Below the pieces are notes generated by a model, which saw nothing but the letters and a program-made list of their open reading frames with translations, did no database searches and was not told where the DNA came from. From NCBI RefSeq assembly GCF_001423695.1, contig NZ_LMOZ01000002.1, forward strand, positions 62,658 through 126,657: a stretch of DNA of 64,000 nt, in the 5' to 3' direction. This DNA comes from Leifsonia sp. Leaf336. Lineage in GTDB: Bacteria; Actinomycetota; Actinomycetes; Actinomycetales; Microbacteriaceae. The position numbers and the translations under genes are program-made. This document shows, in pieces, positions 8,222 through 17,193 of the stretch. Each line of letters starts with the position of its first letter. Within the stretch, counting starts at the first letter, position 1.

Positions 8222-9805
8222 ATGGCCCCCACCCGCCCCTCCGCTATCGACCGGTCGCGTCCGCTGTCGCCCGCCGCCGACCTCCGCCACGGCCCCGACC
8301 TTCGCCACGGCCCTGACCTCCGCCATTGGGAGACGCCGTACGCGGACGCGCTGGAACGCCACGCGGCGCGCGGTCCCCTCCCGCTGATGGTTCCGGGGCA
8401 CGGCGGCGACGAGCTCGGGCTCTCTGCGCGGCTCGCCGACTTCCTCGGGTCGCGGGCGCTCGAACTGGATGTCCCGATGCTGCTCGACGACATCGACCTG
8501 GGCCAGGATTCGCCGCTGAGCCGCTCGCTCGACCTCGCAGCGGACGCGTGGGGCGCGCGTCGCACCTGGTTCCTGACGGGAGGCGCGTCGCAGGCCAACC
8601 GGATCGCCGCACTGGCCGTGCGGGGGCTCGGCGAGAACATCCTTTCGCAGCGGAGCGCCCACTCGAGCTTCAGCGACGGCGTGCTCTCGGCGGGCCTGGC
8701 ACCCTCGTTCGTGCTGCCCTCCCTCGACAGCGCGAACGGCGTCGCGCACGGCGTCTCTCCCGCCTCCCTCGATCAGGCGCTGACCGCCGCGGAGCGCGCC
8801 GGCCGCCCGGCGGACTCCGTCTACCTCGTCTCGCCCAGCTACTTCGGCTCGGTCTCCGACGTCGCGGGCCTCGCCCGGGTCGCGCACGCGCACGGCGCTC
8901 CGCTCATCGTCGACGGCGCCTGGGGGCCGCACTTCGGCTTCCACCCGGACCTCCCGGAGTCGCCCGCCCGCCTCGGCGCTGATCTCGTGGTCTCGAGCAC
9001 CCACAAGCTGGGCGGCTCCCTCACCCAGTCCGCCATGCTCCACCTCGGCCACGGTCCGTTCGCCGATGCTCTCGAACCGCTCGTCGAGCGGGCCGTCTCG
9101 ATCACGGCGTCGACCTCCACGTCGGCGCTGCTGCAGGCCTCGCTCGACATCGCGCGGCATTCGCTCGCCACCGGGGCGGAGCTGATCGGCCGGTCGATCG
9201 CGATCGCCGACGCGTTCCGCGAAGCGCTGCGGGACGACCCGCGCTTCGGCGTGCTCAGCGACGGCTTCGGGGCGTTCGACGACATCGTCGCCGTCGACCC
9301 GCTACGCGTGGCGATCGACGTGTCGGGCACGGGGGTCAGCGGGCACTGGCTGCGTCAGCGCCTCATCGACGCCGACGGGATCTTCTTCGAGATGTCGACC
9401 GCGACCACCCTGGTCGCGCTCATCGGCGCAGGCAAGACGCCGGATCTCGACAGGGCGCATCGCGCGCTCGCCGCCGCGGCCGACTCGGCGGAGGCCCGCG
9501 CCGAGCGATCGAGCGGCGGCGCGGACGAGTTCCCCGCGCTGCCCGAGTCCGGCCCGCTGCGCACGCTGCCACGCGACGCGTTCTTCGCCGACACCGAGCT
9601 CGTCCCCGCGGCGGAGGCCGTCGGGCGCGTCTCGGCCGACACCCTCGCCGCGTATCCGCCCGGTATCCCGAACCTCATCCCGGGCGAGGAGATCACGGCG
9701 CAGACGGTGGCCTTCCTCCAGGCGGTCGCCGGCTCCCCGTCCGGGTACGTGCGCGGCGCCGTCGACCCGAAGGTCGAGCGGTTCCGGGTGACCAGCCGCA
9801 ACTGA
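8222..9805 (+). CDS. Orn/Lys/Arg decarboxylase family PLP enzyme
   Basis: About 527 residues. A fold-type I PLP enzyme of the basic-amino-acid decarboxylase class: TWFLTGGASQANRIAAL (cofactor phosphate region), LIVDGAWGPHFGFHPDLP (Asp against the pyridine N) and SSTHKLGGSLTQSAMLH with the Schiff-base Lys near residue 262. The C-terminal AAYPPGIPNLIPGEEI is typical of the group. It would decarboxylate lysine, ornithine or arginine to the diamine or agmatine. The start is uncertain: at the chosen ATG, GGAGG is only 1 nt away, while a GTG at 8147 would add 25 residues. Near the N-terminus GPDLRH is tandemly repeated. First gene of a LysR-controlled unit. Confidence 0.85.
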   Translation: MAPTRPSAIDRSRPLSPAADLRHGPDLRHGPDLRHWETPYADALERHAARGPLPLMVPGHGGDELGLSARLADFLGSRALELDVPMLLDDIDLGQDSPLSRSLDLAADAWGARRTWFLTGGASQANRIAALAVRGLGENILSQRSAHSSFSDGVLSAGLAPSFVLPSLDSANGVAHGVSPASLDQALTAAERAGRPADSVYLVSPSYFGSVSDVAGLARVAHAHGAPLIVDGAWGPHFGFHPDLPESPARLGADLVVSSTHKLGGSLTQSAMLHLGHGPFADALEPLVERAVSITASTSTSALLQASLDIARHSLATGAELIGRSIAIADAFREALRDDPRFGVLSDGFGAFDDIVAVDPLRVAIDVSGTGVSGHWLRQRLIDADGIFFEMSTATTLVALIGAGKTPDLDRAHRALAAAADSAEARAERSSGGADEFPALPESGPLRTLPRDAFFADTELVPAAEAVGRVSADTLAAYPPGIPNLIPGEEITAQTVAFLQAVAGSPSGYVRGAVDPKVERFRVTSRN

Positions 9806-9864
9806 ACCGCACGAGAACCACGACGGATTTCGCATAACCCCCACCAATCAAAGGAGACTGGTAC

Positions 9865-11361
9865 ATGCCCACAATCGCTCAGCAGCTGCTGCGCAGAAAG
9901 CCCACGACGCCTCCGGGCGCCGGAGAGGCGCACCTCAAACGCAGCATCGGCCTCTTCTCCCTGACCATGATCGGCGTCGGCGGGACGCTCGGCACCGGAA
10001 TCTTCTTCATCCTGTCCCAGGCGGTTCCCGTCGCCGGACCCGCGGTGATTTGGTCGTTCGTCATCGGCGGCGTCGTCGCCGGGCTCACCGCGCTCTGCTA
10101 CGCAGAGATGGCGGGCGCCGTTCCGGCCTCCGGGTCGACCTATTCGTACGCGTACGCGACGCTCGGCGAAGGCACGGCGATGGCGGTCGGGGCCTGTCTG
10201 CTGCTGGAGTACGGCGTCTCCACCGCCGCTGTCGCCGTCGGGTGGTCCCAGTACGTCAACCAGCTGCTGCAGAACCTCTTCGGCTGGCAGCTCCCCGTGC
10301 AGCTCTCCCAGGCGCCCGAGCAGGGCGGCATCGTCAACATCCCCGCGGTGATCGTCATCGTGCTGTGCTCGCTGCTGCTCCTCCGCGGGGCGCGCGAGTC
10401 CACGACGGTCAACAGCATCATGGTGGTCATCAAGATCGCCGTCGTCCTGTTCTTCTGCGCCGTCGCGTTCACGGGGTGGAACGCCGACCACTTCCACAAC
10501 TTCGCGCCGGCCGGATTCGCGGGCATCGTCGGAGGCGCCGGGATCATCTTCTTCTCGTTCGTCGGTCTCGACGCGGTGTCGACCGCCGGTGAGGAGGCCA
10601 AGAACCCGAAGCGGAACCTGCCGCTGGCGATCATCTTCGCGCTGGTGATCATCGTCCTGCTGTACGTCGCCACGTGCATCGCCGCTCTCGGCGCTCAGGC
10701 TCCGGACAAGTTCGCGAACCAGGACGCCGGCCTCGCCGCGATCCTGCAGAACATCATCGGCTCCAGCTGGCCGGGGACCATCGTCGCGATCGGCGCGATC
10801 ATCTCGATCTTCTCGGTGACCCTCGTCGTGCTCTACGGCCAGACGCGCATCCTGTTCGCCATGTCGCGCGACGGGATGATCCCTCCGGTCTTCGCGAAGG
10901 TCAACCCGCGGTCGATGACGCCGGTGCGCAACACCGTCATCGTCATGATCGCCACGAGCATCCTCGCCGCGGTCGTCCCGATCGACTTCCTCGCCGAGAT
11001 GACGAGCATCGGCACCCTCGTCGCCTTCCTGGTGGTGTCGCTCGGCGTCATCATCCTGCGCGTGCGGGAGCCGGAGCTGGAGCGCGGCTTCCGCCTCCCG
11101 CTGGGCTGGACGATCCCGATCCTGTCGATCGCGGGCTGCATCGCGATCATCACGCAGCTGCGGCTGATCACAATCATCGTGTTCCTGATCTGGACCGCGG
11201 CCTTCCTCGTCTTCTACTGGTTCTACGGCCGTAAGCACTCCACGCTGCAGACCGGAGCCGCGGCCGCCGACCCGGAGATCCCGTACACGAGCAACTTCGC
11301 CCAGCCGAGCAAGAGCGAGATCCGCGAGGCCGCCGAGCGCAGGAAGGCGAACCGCAAATGA
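9865..11361 (+). CDS. APC family amino-acid permease (cationic amino acid transporter type)
   Basis: A 498-residue protein with about 12 membrane helices. GVGGTLGTGIFFILSQ in helix 1 is the unwound substrate-binding segment of APC transporters, followed by AGLTALCYAEMAGAVPASGS and FFSFVGLDAVSTAGEEAKNP, both typical of the CAT branch. It is preceded by AAAGGAGA and overlaps the Usp gene by 4 nt. Its place between a basic-amino-acid decarboxylase and a second PLP decarboxylase suggests uptake or substrate/product exchange of lysine, ornithine, arginine or diaminopimelate. The C-terminus (RREAAERRKANRK-like) is strongly basic. Confidence 0.9.
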   Translation: MPTIAQQLLRRKPTTPPGAGEAHLKRSIGLFSLTMIGVGGTLGTGIFFILSQAVPVAGPAVIWSFVIGGVVAGLTALCYAEMAGAVPASGSTYSYAYATLGEGTAMAVGACLLLEYGVSTAAVAVGWSQYVNQLLQNLFGWQLPVQLSQAPEQGGIVNIPAVIVIVLCSLLLLRGARESTTVNSIMVVIKIAVVLFFCAVAFTGWNADHFHNFAPAGFAGIVGGAGIIFFSFVGLDAVSTAGEEAKNPKRNLPLAIIFALVIIVLLYVATCIAALGAQAPDKFANQDAGLAAILQNIIGSSWPGTIVAIGAIISIFSVTLVVLYGQTRILFAMSRDGMIPPVFAKVNPRSMTPVRNTVIVMIATSILAAVVPIDFLAEMTSIGTLVAFLVVSLGVIILRVREPELERGFRLPLGWTIPILSIAGCIAIITQLRLITIIVFLIWTAAFLVFYWFYGRKHSTLQTGAAAADPEIPYTSNFAQPSKSEIREAAERRKANRK

Positions 11362-12263
11362 GCATCGTCGTCGGGGTCGATCCCGCACACCGCTCCGCCT
11401 CCGCGCTTCACCTGGCTGCGATGTTCGCACGATCGACCGGCACCGACCTCCTCGTCGCCGCGATCGTCCCTCCCGCCTGGCCGACGACGGCGGGAGGCGC
11501 GGACGCGGAATGGCGCGGCTACACCCGCGAGAACGCGGACAGTGCCCTCGATCACGCCGCGGCCGTGCTCGGCGGCTCGGTCTCGGCCGAGTTCCTCCTG
11601 CACGAGGCGCCGTCGGCCCGCCGCGGCCTCGTGGAGCTCGCCGAGCAGCGCGAGGCGTCGCTGATCGTCGTCGGGTCGGCCGGGGACGGCCAGCAGGGGA
11701 GGATCGCGCTCGGGTCGGCGAGCGACACCCTGCTGCATGCGTCGCCGGTCCCGGTGGCGATCGCGCCCCGCGGCTACCGCGCCGAGGCCGACACGCGCGT
11801 CAGCCGGGTGACCGCCGCCTACCGGGGCACCGGCGCGTCCGCCGATCTCGTGTTCGGCGCGGCAGGACTGGCCGCGTCGGTCGACGCGGACCTGCGGGTC
11901 GCCTCCTTCGCCGTCGTTCCCCGCGACTCCGGCACGTCGGGCGCCGGGCTCGACGCCGAAGCGGCCATCGCCGACACCTGGGCGGCCGACGTCGAGAAGC
12001 ACGCGGCCTCGCTCGTCCGCCAGGTGGCCGAGCTGGAGGACGCTCCGGAGGTCTCCGAGGTCGCCGTGGGCAGGGGCGAGACCTGGGAGTCGGCCCTGGC
12101 CGACATCGGCTGGGAGCCCGGCGAGGTGCTGGTCGTCGGTTCGAGCACGCTCGGCCCGATCGCCCGCGTCTTCCTCGGCTCCCACGCGGCCAAGATCCTC
12201 CGCCACTCGCCCGTGCCGGTCGTCGTCGTCCCGCACGGACTCGTCGGCCGCGAACGGGACTGA
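11358..12263 (+). CDS. Universal stress protein, two tandem Usp domains
   Basis: A 301-residue cytosolic protein. Domain 1 (about 1-140) begins SIVVGVDPAHRSASALHLA and ends with VVGSAGDGQQGRIALGSASD then SPVPVAIAP. Domain 2 (about 150-300) ends VVGSSTLGPIARVFLGS and SPVPVVVVPHG. Both carry the G-x2-G-x9-G(S/T) nucleotide-binding pattern, so ATP binding is likely. The start overlaps the permease stop. Usp proteins next to APC permeases are thought to modulate the carrier in response to energy state; that is inference here. Confidence 0.88.
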   Translation: MSIVVGVDPAHRSASALHLAAMFARSTGTDLLVAAIVPPAWPTTAGGADAEWRGYTRENADSALDHAAAVLGGSVSAEFLLHEAPSARRGLVELAEQREASLIVVGSAGDGQQGRIALGSASDTLLHASPVPVAIAPRGYRAEADTRVSRVTAAYRGTGASADLVFGAAGLAASVDADLRVASFAVVPRDSGTSGAGLDAEAAIADTWAADVEKHAASLVRQVAELEDAPEVSEVAVGRGETWESALADIGWEPGEVLVVGSSTLGPIARVFLGSHAAKILRHSPVPVVVVPHGLVGRERD

Positions 12264-12307
12264 GCCCACGCGGCACCATCCATCAGAACCAGACGAAAGA
12301 CTCAGCG

Positions 12308-13567
12308 ATGCCCCATCCCCTCCTCGACCTCTTCCCGACCGGAGCAGCCGTCGACCCCGACGGCACCCTCGTGGTCGGCGGCTGCCGGGTGGACGACCTC
12401 GCGCGCGAGTTCGGGACTCCGGCGATCGTCGTCGACGAGGCCTCGCTGCGTGCAAGGGCACGCGAGTACCGCACCGCCCTCACGTCGCGACGGCCGAATG
12501 CGCGTGTCGTGTTCGCGTCGAAGGCCTTCCCGGCGACCGCGGTTCAGCGGGTCATGGTGGAGGAGGGGCTCGGCCTGGATGTCGCGGGCGGCGGTGAGAT
12601 CCTGAGCGCCCTGCGCGCGGGAGTCGACCCGGCGCTCATCGTGATGCACGGCAACGCGAAGACAACGGAGGAGCTGCGGATCGCGGTGGAGGCCGGCATC
12701 GGTCTGGTCGTCGTGGACAACGAGGACGACGTCGACCGCCTCGAGCAGCTGGTGGAGCCCGGGAGCGCGCAGGGCGTCCTCGTCCGGGTCGTCCCCGACG
12801 TCGTGTCGTCCACGCACCCCGCCGTGCAGACGGGCCAGGTGGGATCCAAGTTCGGGTTGACCGCCGCGGCAGCGCGCCTCCTCATCGCCCGCATCGAGGC
12901 GAGCCCGCTGCTGGAGCTGCGCGGGGTGCACGCCCACGTCGGTTCGCAGATCATGGATGCGGCGGAGCTCGCCGCGGCGGTCGCACCGCTCGCCGCCCTC
13001 GGCACCTTCCCGGTCTACGACCTGGGCGGCGGCCTCGGCGCCCGCTACACGACCGACGACCGGCCCGCGTCCGTCGACGAGTACGTCGAAGCGCTGCTCG
13101 CGGCGGCCGACGAGCACCTGCCCGCGGACGCCGAGATCATCATCGAGCCCGGCCGCAGCATGGTGAACGCCTCGGCCTTCACCCTCTACACCGTGACCAC
13201 CGTCAAGCGCGACGCCCGCACGTTCGTCGCCGTCGACGGCGGCATGGGCGACAACCTGGAGGTCGCCCTCTTCCAGCAGCGCTTCGAGGCGGTCCTCGCC
13301 GACCGTCTGCACGATGAGGATGCGGAGGAGGTCGTGGTGGTCGGCCGCCATTGCGAGTCGGGTGACGTGCTCATCGACCCGCTGCGGCTGCCCGCGGCAC
13401 GGGTGGGCGACCTCCTCGCGGTGGCCGCCACGGGCGCGTACACGCACACGATGGCGAACAACTACAACGGCTACCGGCGGCCGCCGGTGGTGTTCGTGCG
13501 CGATGGCGAAGCGCGGGCGGTCATCCGACGGGAGACGTGGGACGACCTCTTCGATCGGGATCTGTGA
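12308..13567 (+). CDS. Diaminopimelate-decarboxylase-like fold-III PLP enzyme
   Basis: A 419-residue alanine-racemase-fold decarboxylase. FASKAF holds the PLP Lys (about residue 72). HVGSQI, DLGGGLG and IIEPGRSM form the phosphate- and cofactor-binding surface, CESGDV supplies the substrate Cys of the partner subunit, and YNGYRRPPVV is the C-terminal Tyr motif. These match LysA closely. Linkage to a permease and an Orn/Lys/Arg decarboxylase, not to lysine biosynthesis genes, suggests a catabolic or specialised paralogue. The ATG at 12308 is chosen over an upstream extension that runs through the Usp gene. Confidence 0.85.
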   Translation: MPHPLLDLFPTGAAVDPDGTLVVGGCRVDDLAREFGTPAIVVDEASLRARAREYRTALTSRRPNARVVFASKAFPATAVQRVMVEEGLGLDVAGGGEILSALRAGVDPALIVMHGNAKTTEELRIAVEAGIGLVVVDNEDDVDRLEQLVEPGSAQGVLVRVVPDVVSSTHPAVQTGQVGSKFGLTAAAARLLIARIEASPLLELRGVHAHVGSQIMDAAELAAAVAPLAALGTFPVYDLGGGLGARYTTDDRPASVDEYVEALLAAADEHLPADAEIIIEPGRSMVNASAFTLYTVTTVKRDARTFVAVDGGMGDNLEVALFQQRFEAVLADRLHDEDAEEVVVVGRHCESGDVLIDPLRLPAARVGDLLAVAATGAYTHTMANNYNGYRRPPVVFVRDGEARAVIRRETWDDLFDRDL

Positions 13568-13568
13568 G

Positions 13569-13593
13569 GGCCGGCTCGGCGCGCTAGCCGGCC
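13569..13593. terminator. Hairpin between convergent genes
   Basis: GGCCGGCT - 9 nt - AGCCGGCC, a perfect 8-bp stem at the junction of the LysA-like gene and the convergent hypothetical gene. It may end transcription from either side; there is no clear T-run. Confidence 0.5.
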
Positions 13594-13907
13594 GCCTTCC
13601 GCCAGACGGTTCTCATCAGGCCCGACGCGCTCCACGTGGTCGCGGTGCCGTGGGCGATGCTCAAGGCCGTCGCCTGCGGGAAGAAGGTGGCGCGGAGCTC
13701 GTCGGCGCGTGAGTTGAGCCGGGCGAGCGAGTGGATGACCCGCTCGTCGGTCTCGGCGCGGGCCTGCCCGCGCGTCGCTGCCAAGGCCTCGAGGAGGCGG
13801 TCGCGCTCCGCGTCGATGGCCGCGGCCGCGGTCGCGAAGTCGCCGGCATCGGTCGTCTGCGCGCGGGGCGCCCGGGTCACCGGGGTCATCGGGGTCGTCG
13901 GCGTCAC
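13584..13907 (-). CDS. Hypothetical protein, alpha-helical
   Basis: A 107-residue protein with a Thr/Pro-rich N-terminus (TPTTPMTPVTRAPRAQ) followed by helical, charged sequence: AAAAIDAERDRLLEALAATR and ERVIHSLARLNSRADELRAT. I do not recognise a family. The GTG start overlaps the stop of the oxidoreductase upstream (GTGA), so its translation is probably coupled and it may be a helper or partner of that enzyme. Confidence 0.6.
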   Translation of the reverse strand: MTPTTPMTPVTRAPRAQTTDAGDFATAAAAIDAERDRLLEALAATRGQARAETDERVIHSLARLNSRADELRATFFPQATALSIAHGTATTWSASGLMRTVWRKAAG

Positions 13908-14893
13908 GCTCTGGCCTCCTGCACGTCGCGGGCCTTGGGGTACCGGTACGTCGTGACGGGATGCGTGCCGAGCACCACCTTGCCTCGCGCGTGCAGCTTG
14001 TTCAGGTCGGCGTACGCGTCGGCGACCGCTTCGAGGGGATAGAAGCCCGAGATGAGGAGCGTGAAAGCATGGTCCGCTGCATACTGCGCGAGCCGCTGGA
14101 GCTGCCGTGTGCCGTGCGCGACCGCTTCGGCGTCGTCGCTCAACAGGCGCAGCTCGGTGTCGCGGCGATCCTCGCTCGAGCGGTAGCGCTCGGGCGGCAC
14201 CCCAAGCCGATTCGCGAGGTCCCGGCCGTCCTGCCCGAAGTTGTCGATGAAGCTGGTGACGGGAGCGCCCGCGGCCTCCTGGATGCGTTCGTGGATGCCG
14301 TCGCCGTAGCGGACCGGCTTGATGCCGAGCTGCCGCAGGTAGTCGAAGTTCCTGTCGCCGCAGGTTCCGATCACCGTCGCTCCTGCGTGCTTGGCGAGTT
14401 GGGCCTCCACGCTTCCGACGCCGCCGGCCGCGGCCGAGATGACGACGACGTCACCCGCTCCGACGCGGAGGTCGTCGAGGGTGTCCAAGGCGGTGGCGCC
14501 GCACAGGTACAAGCCGCCGGCGACCTCCCAGCCGACGTTCTTCGGCTTCGGGACCAGCGCCTCAGTCGGGACCGCGACGTAGGTCGCCTGAGCGCCCGAG
14601 CGGACGTGCCCGATCACCTCGGAGCCCGGCGTGAAGCCGGACACGCCAGGCCCGACCTCCACCACGATCCCGGCGAAATCGCTGCCGGATCGTCGCGGGA
14701 ACGGCTCGTGCCAGTCGGTCTCTCGCCCGCTCCGGATGAAGCCGTCGATGTGGCTGATGCCGCAGGCGATGACCTCGACCACGATTTCTCCGGCAGCCGC
14801 CGGCGGGCGCGGTCTGCGCCGCACCTCCAGCACATCCGTATCGCCGGTGCGGTCGTATTCGACGATCAACGCTTCTTCGTGCTTACTGGACAT
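13904..14893 (-). CDS. MDR oxidoreductase (quinone-reductase-like)
   Basis: A 329-residue NADP-dependent medium-chain reductase. GroES-like part: EIVVEVIACGISHIDGFIRS and RRSGSDFAGIVVEVG. Rossmann part: VVVISAAAGGVGSVEAQLAK, where the usual GASGG loop is SAAAGG. Zinc ligands are lacking. The start at 14893 has GAGG four nt upstream. A TAGC-rich palindrome lies about 30 nt before the gene. Its stop overlaps the following hypothetical gene. The substrate is unknown. Confidence 0.87.
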   Translation of the reverse strand: MSSKHEEALIVEYDRTGDTDVLEVRRRPRPPAAAGEIVVEVIACGISHIDGFIRSGRETDWHEPFPRRSGSDFAGIVVEVGPGVSGFTPGSEVIGHVRSGAQATYVAVPTEALVPKPKNVGWEVAGGLYLCGATALDTLDDLRVGAGDVVVISAAAGGVGSVEAQLAKHAGATVIGTCGDRNFDYLRQLGIKPVRYGDGIHERIQEAAGAPVTSFIDNFGQDGRDLANRLGVPPERYRSSEDRRDTELRLLSDDAEAVAHGTRQLQRLAQYAADHAFTLLISGFYPLEAVADAYADLNKLHARGKVVLGTHPVTTYRYPKARDVQEARA

Positions 14894-14924
14894 AATGCCT
14901 CACTAGCTCGGCTTGTATCTAACC

Positions 14925-14934
14925 TAGCTAGCTA
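14925..14934. promoter_or_regulatory. TAGCTAGCTA palindrome upstream of the oxidoreductase
   Basis: A perfect 10-bp palindrome (three overlapping TAGC units) 32 nt upstream of the start at 14893, in an otherwise AT-rich promoter gap. It may be an operator, but no regulator gene adjoins. Confidence 0.35.
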
Positions 14935-14979
14935 AATCACCAAAGTCGAGAGAAACGTCGAAACTGTCAGCTCGGCGAC

Positions 14980-15966
14980 TCAGGCGCCGTGCCAACTGCG
15001 CCGGAGGGCGACCCAATCGAGAAGGCGGAGCGCGAACACGCTCTGCAGGTCGGTCAACCCGGCCAGCCGTGACGGCCGGGAGCTCTGCAAGAGCAGCATG
15101 CCGCCTTGCGCGCTCAGCACCGCGTCGACATCCTCCGGCGCAGCTGCGGCCAGGGCGGTACCGGGGCGGGAGGCCCATTCGTCGAGTGCTGCAAGCGGAC
15201 GGGTCGCCGCCAGTCCCGTGAGGTAGCTCAGCTCGTCGAACCACGGTGCTGCGCGACCCACCCACGGCCAATCGACGAGCCAGACCGTGCCCGATGCCTC
15301 CAGGATGGCGTTGTCCGGGCGGAGATCGAGGTGGGCCAGCCGCGAGCCCTCAGCGGCTCGTCCGGCTTGGGATGCGAGTTCGGCGAACTCGTCGCCGTGC
15401 CCGCGAAGGCGGTCGGGCAGAAGAGACCTCCCTTCCGCGAGCAGCTCGGGCCAGGCGGACGACCAGCTCGCGGCTCTGCTCGCGGCCGATCGGTCTGCAG
15501 ACCTGCTCGGCGCGGGAGGCAGGACGAGCTGGTCGGAGATCTCGGGCAGATCGGCGAGGGCGCCGAACACGGCGGCGATGTCCGCATCGTCGCCGCCCGG
15601 CTCGCGTCCCTCCACATCGTCGAAAGCGAGGGTGATCCAGTCGCCATGCTCGGCGCACCCGCGAAATCGAGGTGCAGGCAAAGACAACCTGGTCAGCGCA
15701 TTCCACACGTCCGCCTCCGAACGGAAGAGCTCGAACGACCGCCGGTTCAGCCCGCGCGACACCGACTTGGCGAAGATGCGGCTGCCGCTGGCACCGGTCA
15801 GCCGATCCGCGGCGCCGGGTGAGAAGCCGCCTGCCTGGGAGACGGCGCCGACGATCGGTTCGCCGAGGAGCTCCGCCACCCAGGTCTGTACCGGCGCGGG
15901 CACCTGCTCCCAGGGCACTCGGGTGTTCGATTTCGGGACCTCGGCCACAGGCTCATTCTTCAACAC
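14980..15966 (-). CDS. APH-family phosphotransferase (aminoglycoside-phosphotransferase-like kinase)
   Basis: A 328-residue kinase-fold protein. HLDLRPDN places the catalytic Asp214 and Asn219, and LVDWPW the metal-binding Asp232 (the APH equivalent of DFG). The N-lobe has a Gly-rich GGFSPGAADRL stretch and an FAKSV lysine. The acceptor could be an aminoglycoside, macrolide or a small metabolite; sequence alone does not decide, and most genomic APH homologues are not resistance genes. It lies 13 nt before the end of the LacI gene in the same direction, so read-through from that gene is possible. Confidence 0.82.
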   Translation of the reverse strand: MLKNEPVAEVPKSNTRVPWEQVPAPVQTWVAELLGEPIVGAVSQAGGFSPGAADRLTGASGSRIFAKSVSRGLNRRSFELFRSEADVWNALTRLSLPAPRFRGCAEHGDWITLAFDDVEGREPGGDDADIAAVFGALADLPEISDQLVLPPAPSRSADRSAASRAASWSSAWPELLAEGRSLLPDRLRGHGDEFAELASQAGRAAEGSRLAHLDLRPDNAILEASGTVWLVDWPWVGRAAPWFDELSYLTGLAATRPLAALDEWASRPGTALAAAAPEDVDAVLSAQGGMLLLQSSRPSRLAGLTDLQSVFALRLLDWVALRRSWHGA

Positions 15967-15982
15967 AGGAGGCTCCGAACCG

Positions 15983-17011
15983 TCACGCTCCGCGGGCGAG
16001 GTCTTTCACGGAATCGCGCTGGACCACCGGCATCGGGATGAGGTGACGCGCCGGCGTCCTGTCGCCGGCGAGCGCGAGCTCCATCGCCTTGCGTCCCATC
16101 TGCTCGTAGGGGATGCGGGCCGTCGAGAGCGACGGCCGCAGGATCGACGCGAGGACGTCGTCGTCGAACGACACGACCGAGACGTCGTCGGGGATGCGGA
16201 CGCCGGCCTCCTGGAACGCCTGGTAGACGCCGAAGGCCACGTTGTCGTTGAGGCAGATCAGGCCGGTGATGTCGGCGCCGCTGTCGAGCAGCTCGCGGGC
16301 CATGCGGTAGCCGGCCGCCGGCTCCCAGTGCCGCTCATGGAGGTCGGCGACGAGCTCGATCCCGTTCTCAGCGAGCACGGCGTCGATCCCGGCGAAGCGG
16401 TCGAGGATCGTCACCGACTCCTCCGGCGGGAGGATCTCGGGAGCGATGCGACCGAACAGGGCGATCCTGCGGTGGCCCGCGTCGATCAGGACCTGCGCCA
16501 TCGCGGCTCCGGCGGCCCGTTCGTCGGGGAGCACGACCGGGTAGTCGACGGAGGTCGTCGCGTTGAGCATCACGACGGGGACATCGTCGGGGAGCGGAGG
16601 CAGAGCGACCTGCCGCGCGGCCATCGACCCGAAGACGAGGCCGGCTGCGCGGCGGTCGACCATGGCGTCCAGCACGCCGCCGAGTCGTTCCGGGTGGTGG
16701 CCGGTCTCGGCGATCAGCACCGTGTGGGAGTGGTCCTCCGCCACGTCGAGGAGCCCCCGGATCATCGCGGACGCGTAACGGGTGAGCGTGACGTCGTCGG
16801 ACACGAAACCGATGATCGGCGACTTGCCGAAGCGGAGGGTGCGGGCGGCGGGGTTCGGGCGGTAGTTGAGCTCTTCCGCGATCCGGCGGACGCGCTCGGC
16901 GGTCTCGGGGGAGAGCCGGGTGCCGGGGCGGTCGTTCAGGATCAGGCTCACCGCCGCCTTGGACAGGCCTGCCTTCGCGGCGACGTCGGCGATGGTCACC
17001 CTGTCCGACAT
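15983..17011 (-). CDS. LacI family repressor of the adjacent sugar locus
   Basis: A 342-residue LacI/GalR regulator. The DNA-binding head at residues 5-55 reads VTIADVAAKAGLSKAAVSLI, then LSPETAERVRRIAEELNYRP with the hinge helix. The rest is a periplasmic-binding-protein-like sugar domain (GLICLNDNVAFGVYQAF, DVSVVSFDDD). The ATG at 17009-17011 has AAGGAGG upstream; an open upstream extension crosses the operators and is not used. It is divergent from the transporter operon and two LacI-type operators lie between them. Confidence 0.92.
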   Translation of the reverse strand: MSDRVTIADVAAKAGLSKAAVSLILNDRPGTRLSPETAERVRRIAEELNYRPNPAARTLRFGKSPIIGFVSDDVTLTRYASAMIRGLLDVAEDHSHTVLIAETGHHPERLGGVLDAMVDRRAAGLVFGSMAARQVALPPLPDDVPVVMLNATTSVDYPVVLPDERAAGAAMAQVLIDAGHRRIALFGRIAPEILPPEESVTILDRFAGIDAVLAENGIELVADLHERHWEPAAGYRMARELLDSGADITGLICLNDNVAFGVYQAFQEAGVRIPDDVSVVSFDDDVLASILRPSLSTARIPYEQMGRKAMELALAGDRTPARHLIPMPVVQRDSVKDLARGA

Positions 17012-17099
17012 GCCGGCCTCCTTCGATCTGCGGACCCATTCAAGCAGGAGATTTTCGCCACCTGCTTGCGCGCGGTCCATCCTATTGCTATTTTCTACC

Positions 17100-17140
17100 T
17101 TGCTAAACGCATTTAGCAACAAGCTAAACGCATTCAGCAT
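17100..17140. promoter_or_regulatory. Two LacI-type operators
   Basis: TTGCTAAA-CGCA-TTTAGCAA (17100-17119) is a perfect inverted repeat with the central CG typical of LacI sites. A second, imperfect copy GCTAAA-CGCA-TTCAGC lies in 17121-17140, centre to centre 21 bp. They sit in the divergent promoter, 54-94 nt before the binding-protein start. Confidence 0.85.
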
Positions 17141-17193
17141 CCACCCCACACCGGGCGGGTCGACGATTACATATCCAATGGAGGATCACCATC

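Noticed and set aside
9355-11430. A 691-codon minus-strand open frame across the decarboxylase and permease genes
   Set aside because: Antisense shadow: Arg/Asp-rich low-complexity product without domains, while the plus strand encodes clear PLP and APC families.
14980-15966. Calling the APH-type kinase an aminoglycoside resistance gene
   Set aside because: Only the general kinase motifs are visible; there is no evidence for an antibiotic substrate.
15287-17116. A 609-codon plus-strand open frame over the APH kinase and LacI genes
   Set aside because: Shadow frame; both minus-strand genes have intact catalytic or DNA-binding motifs.
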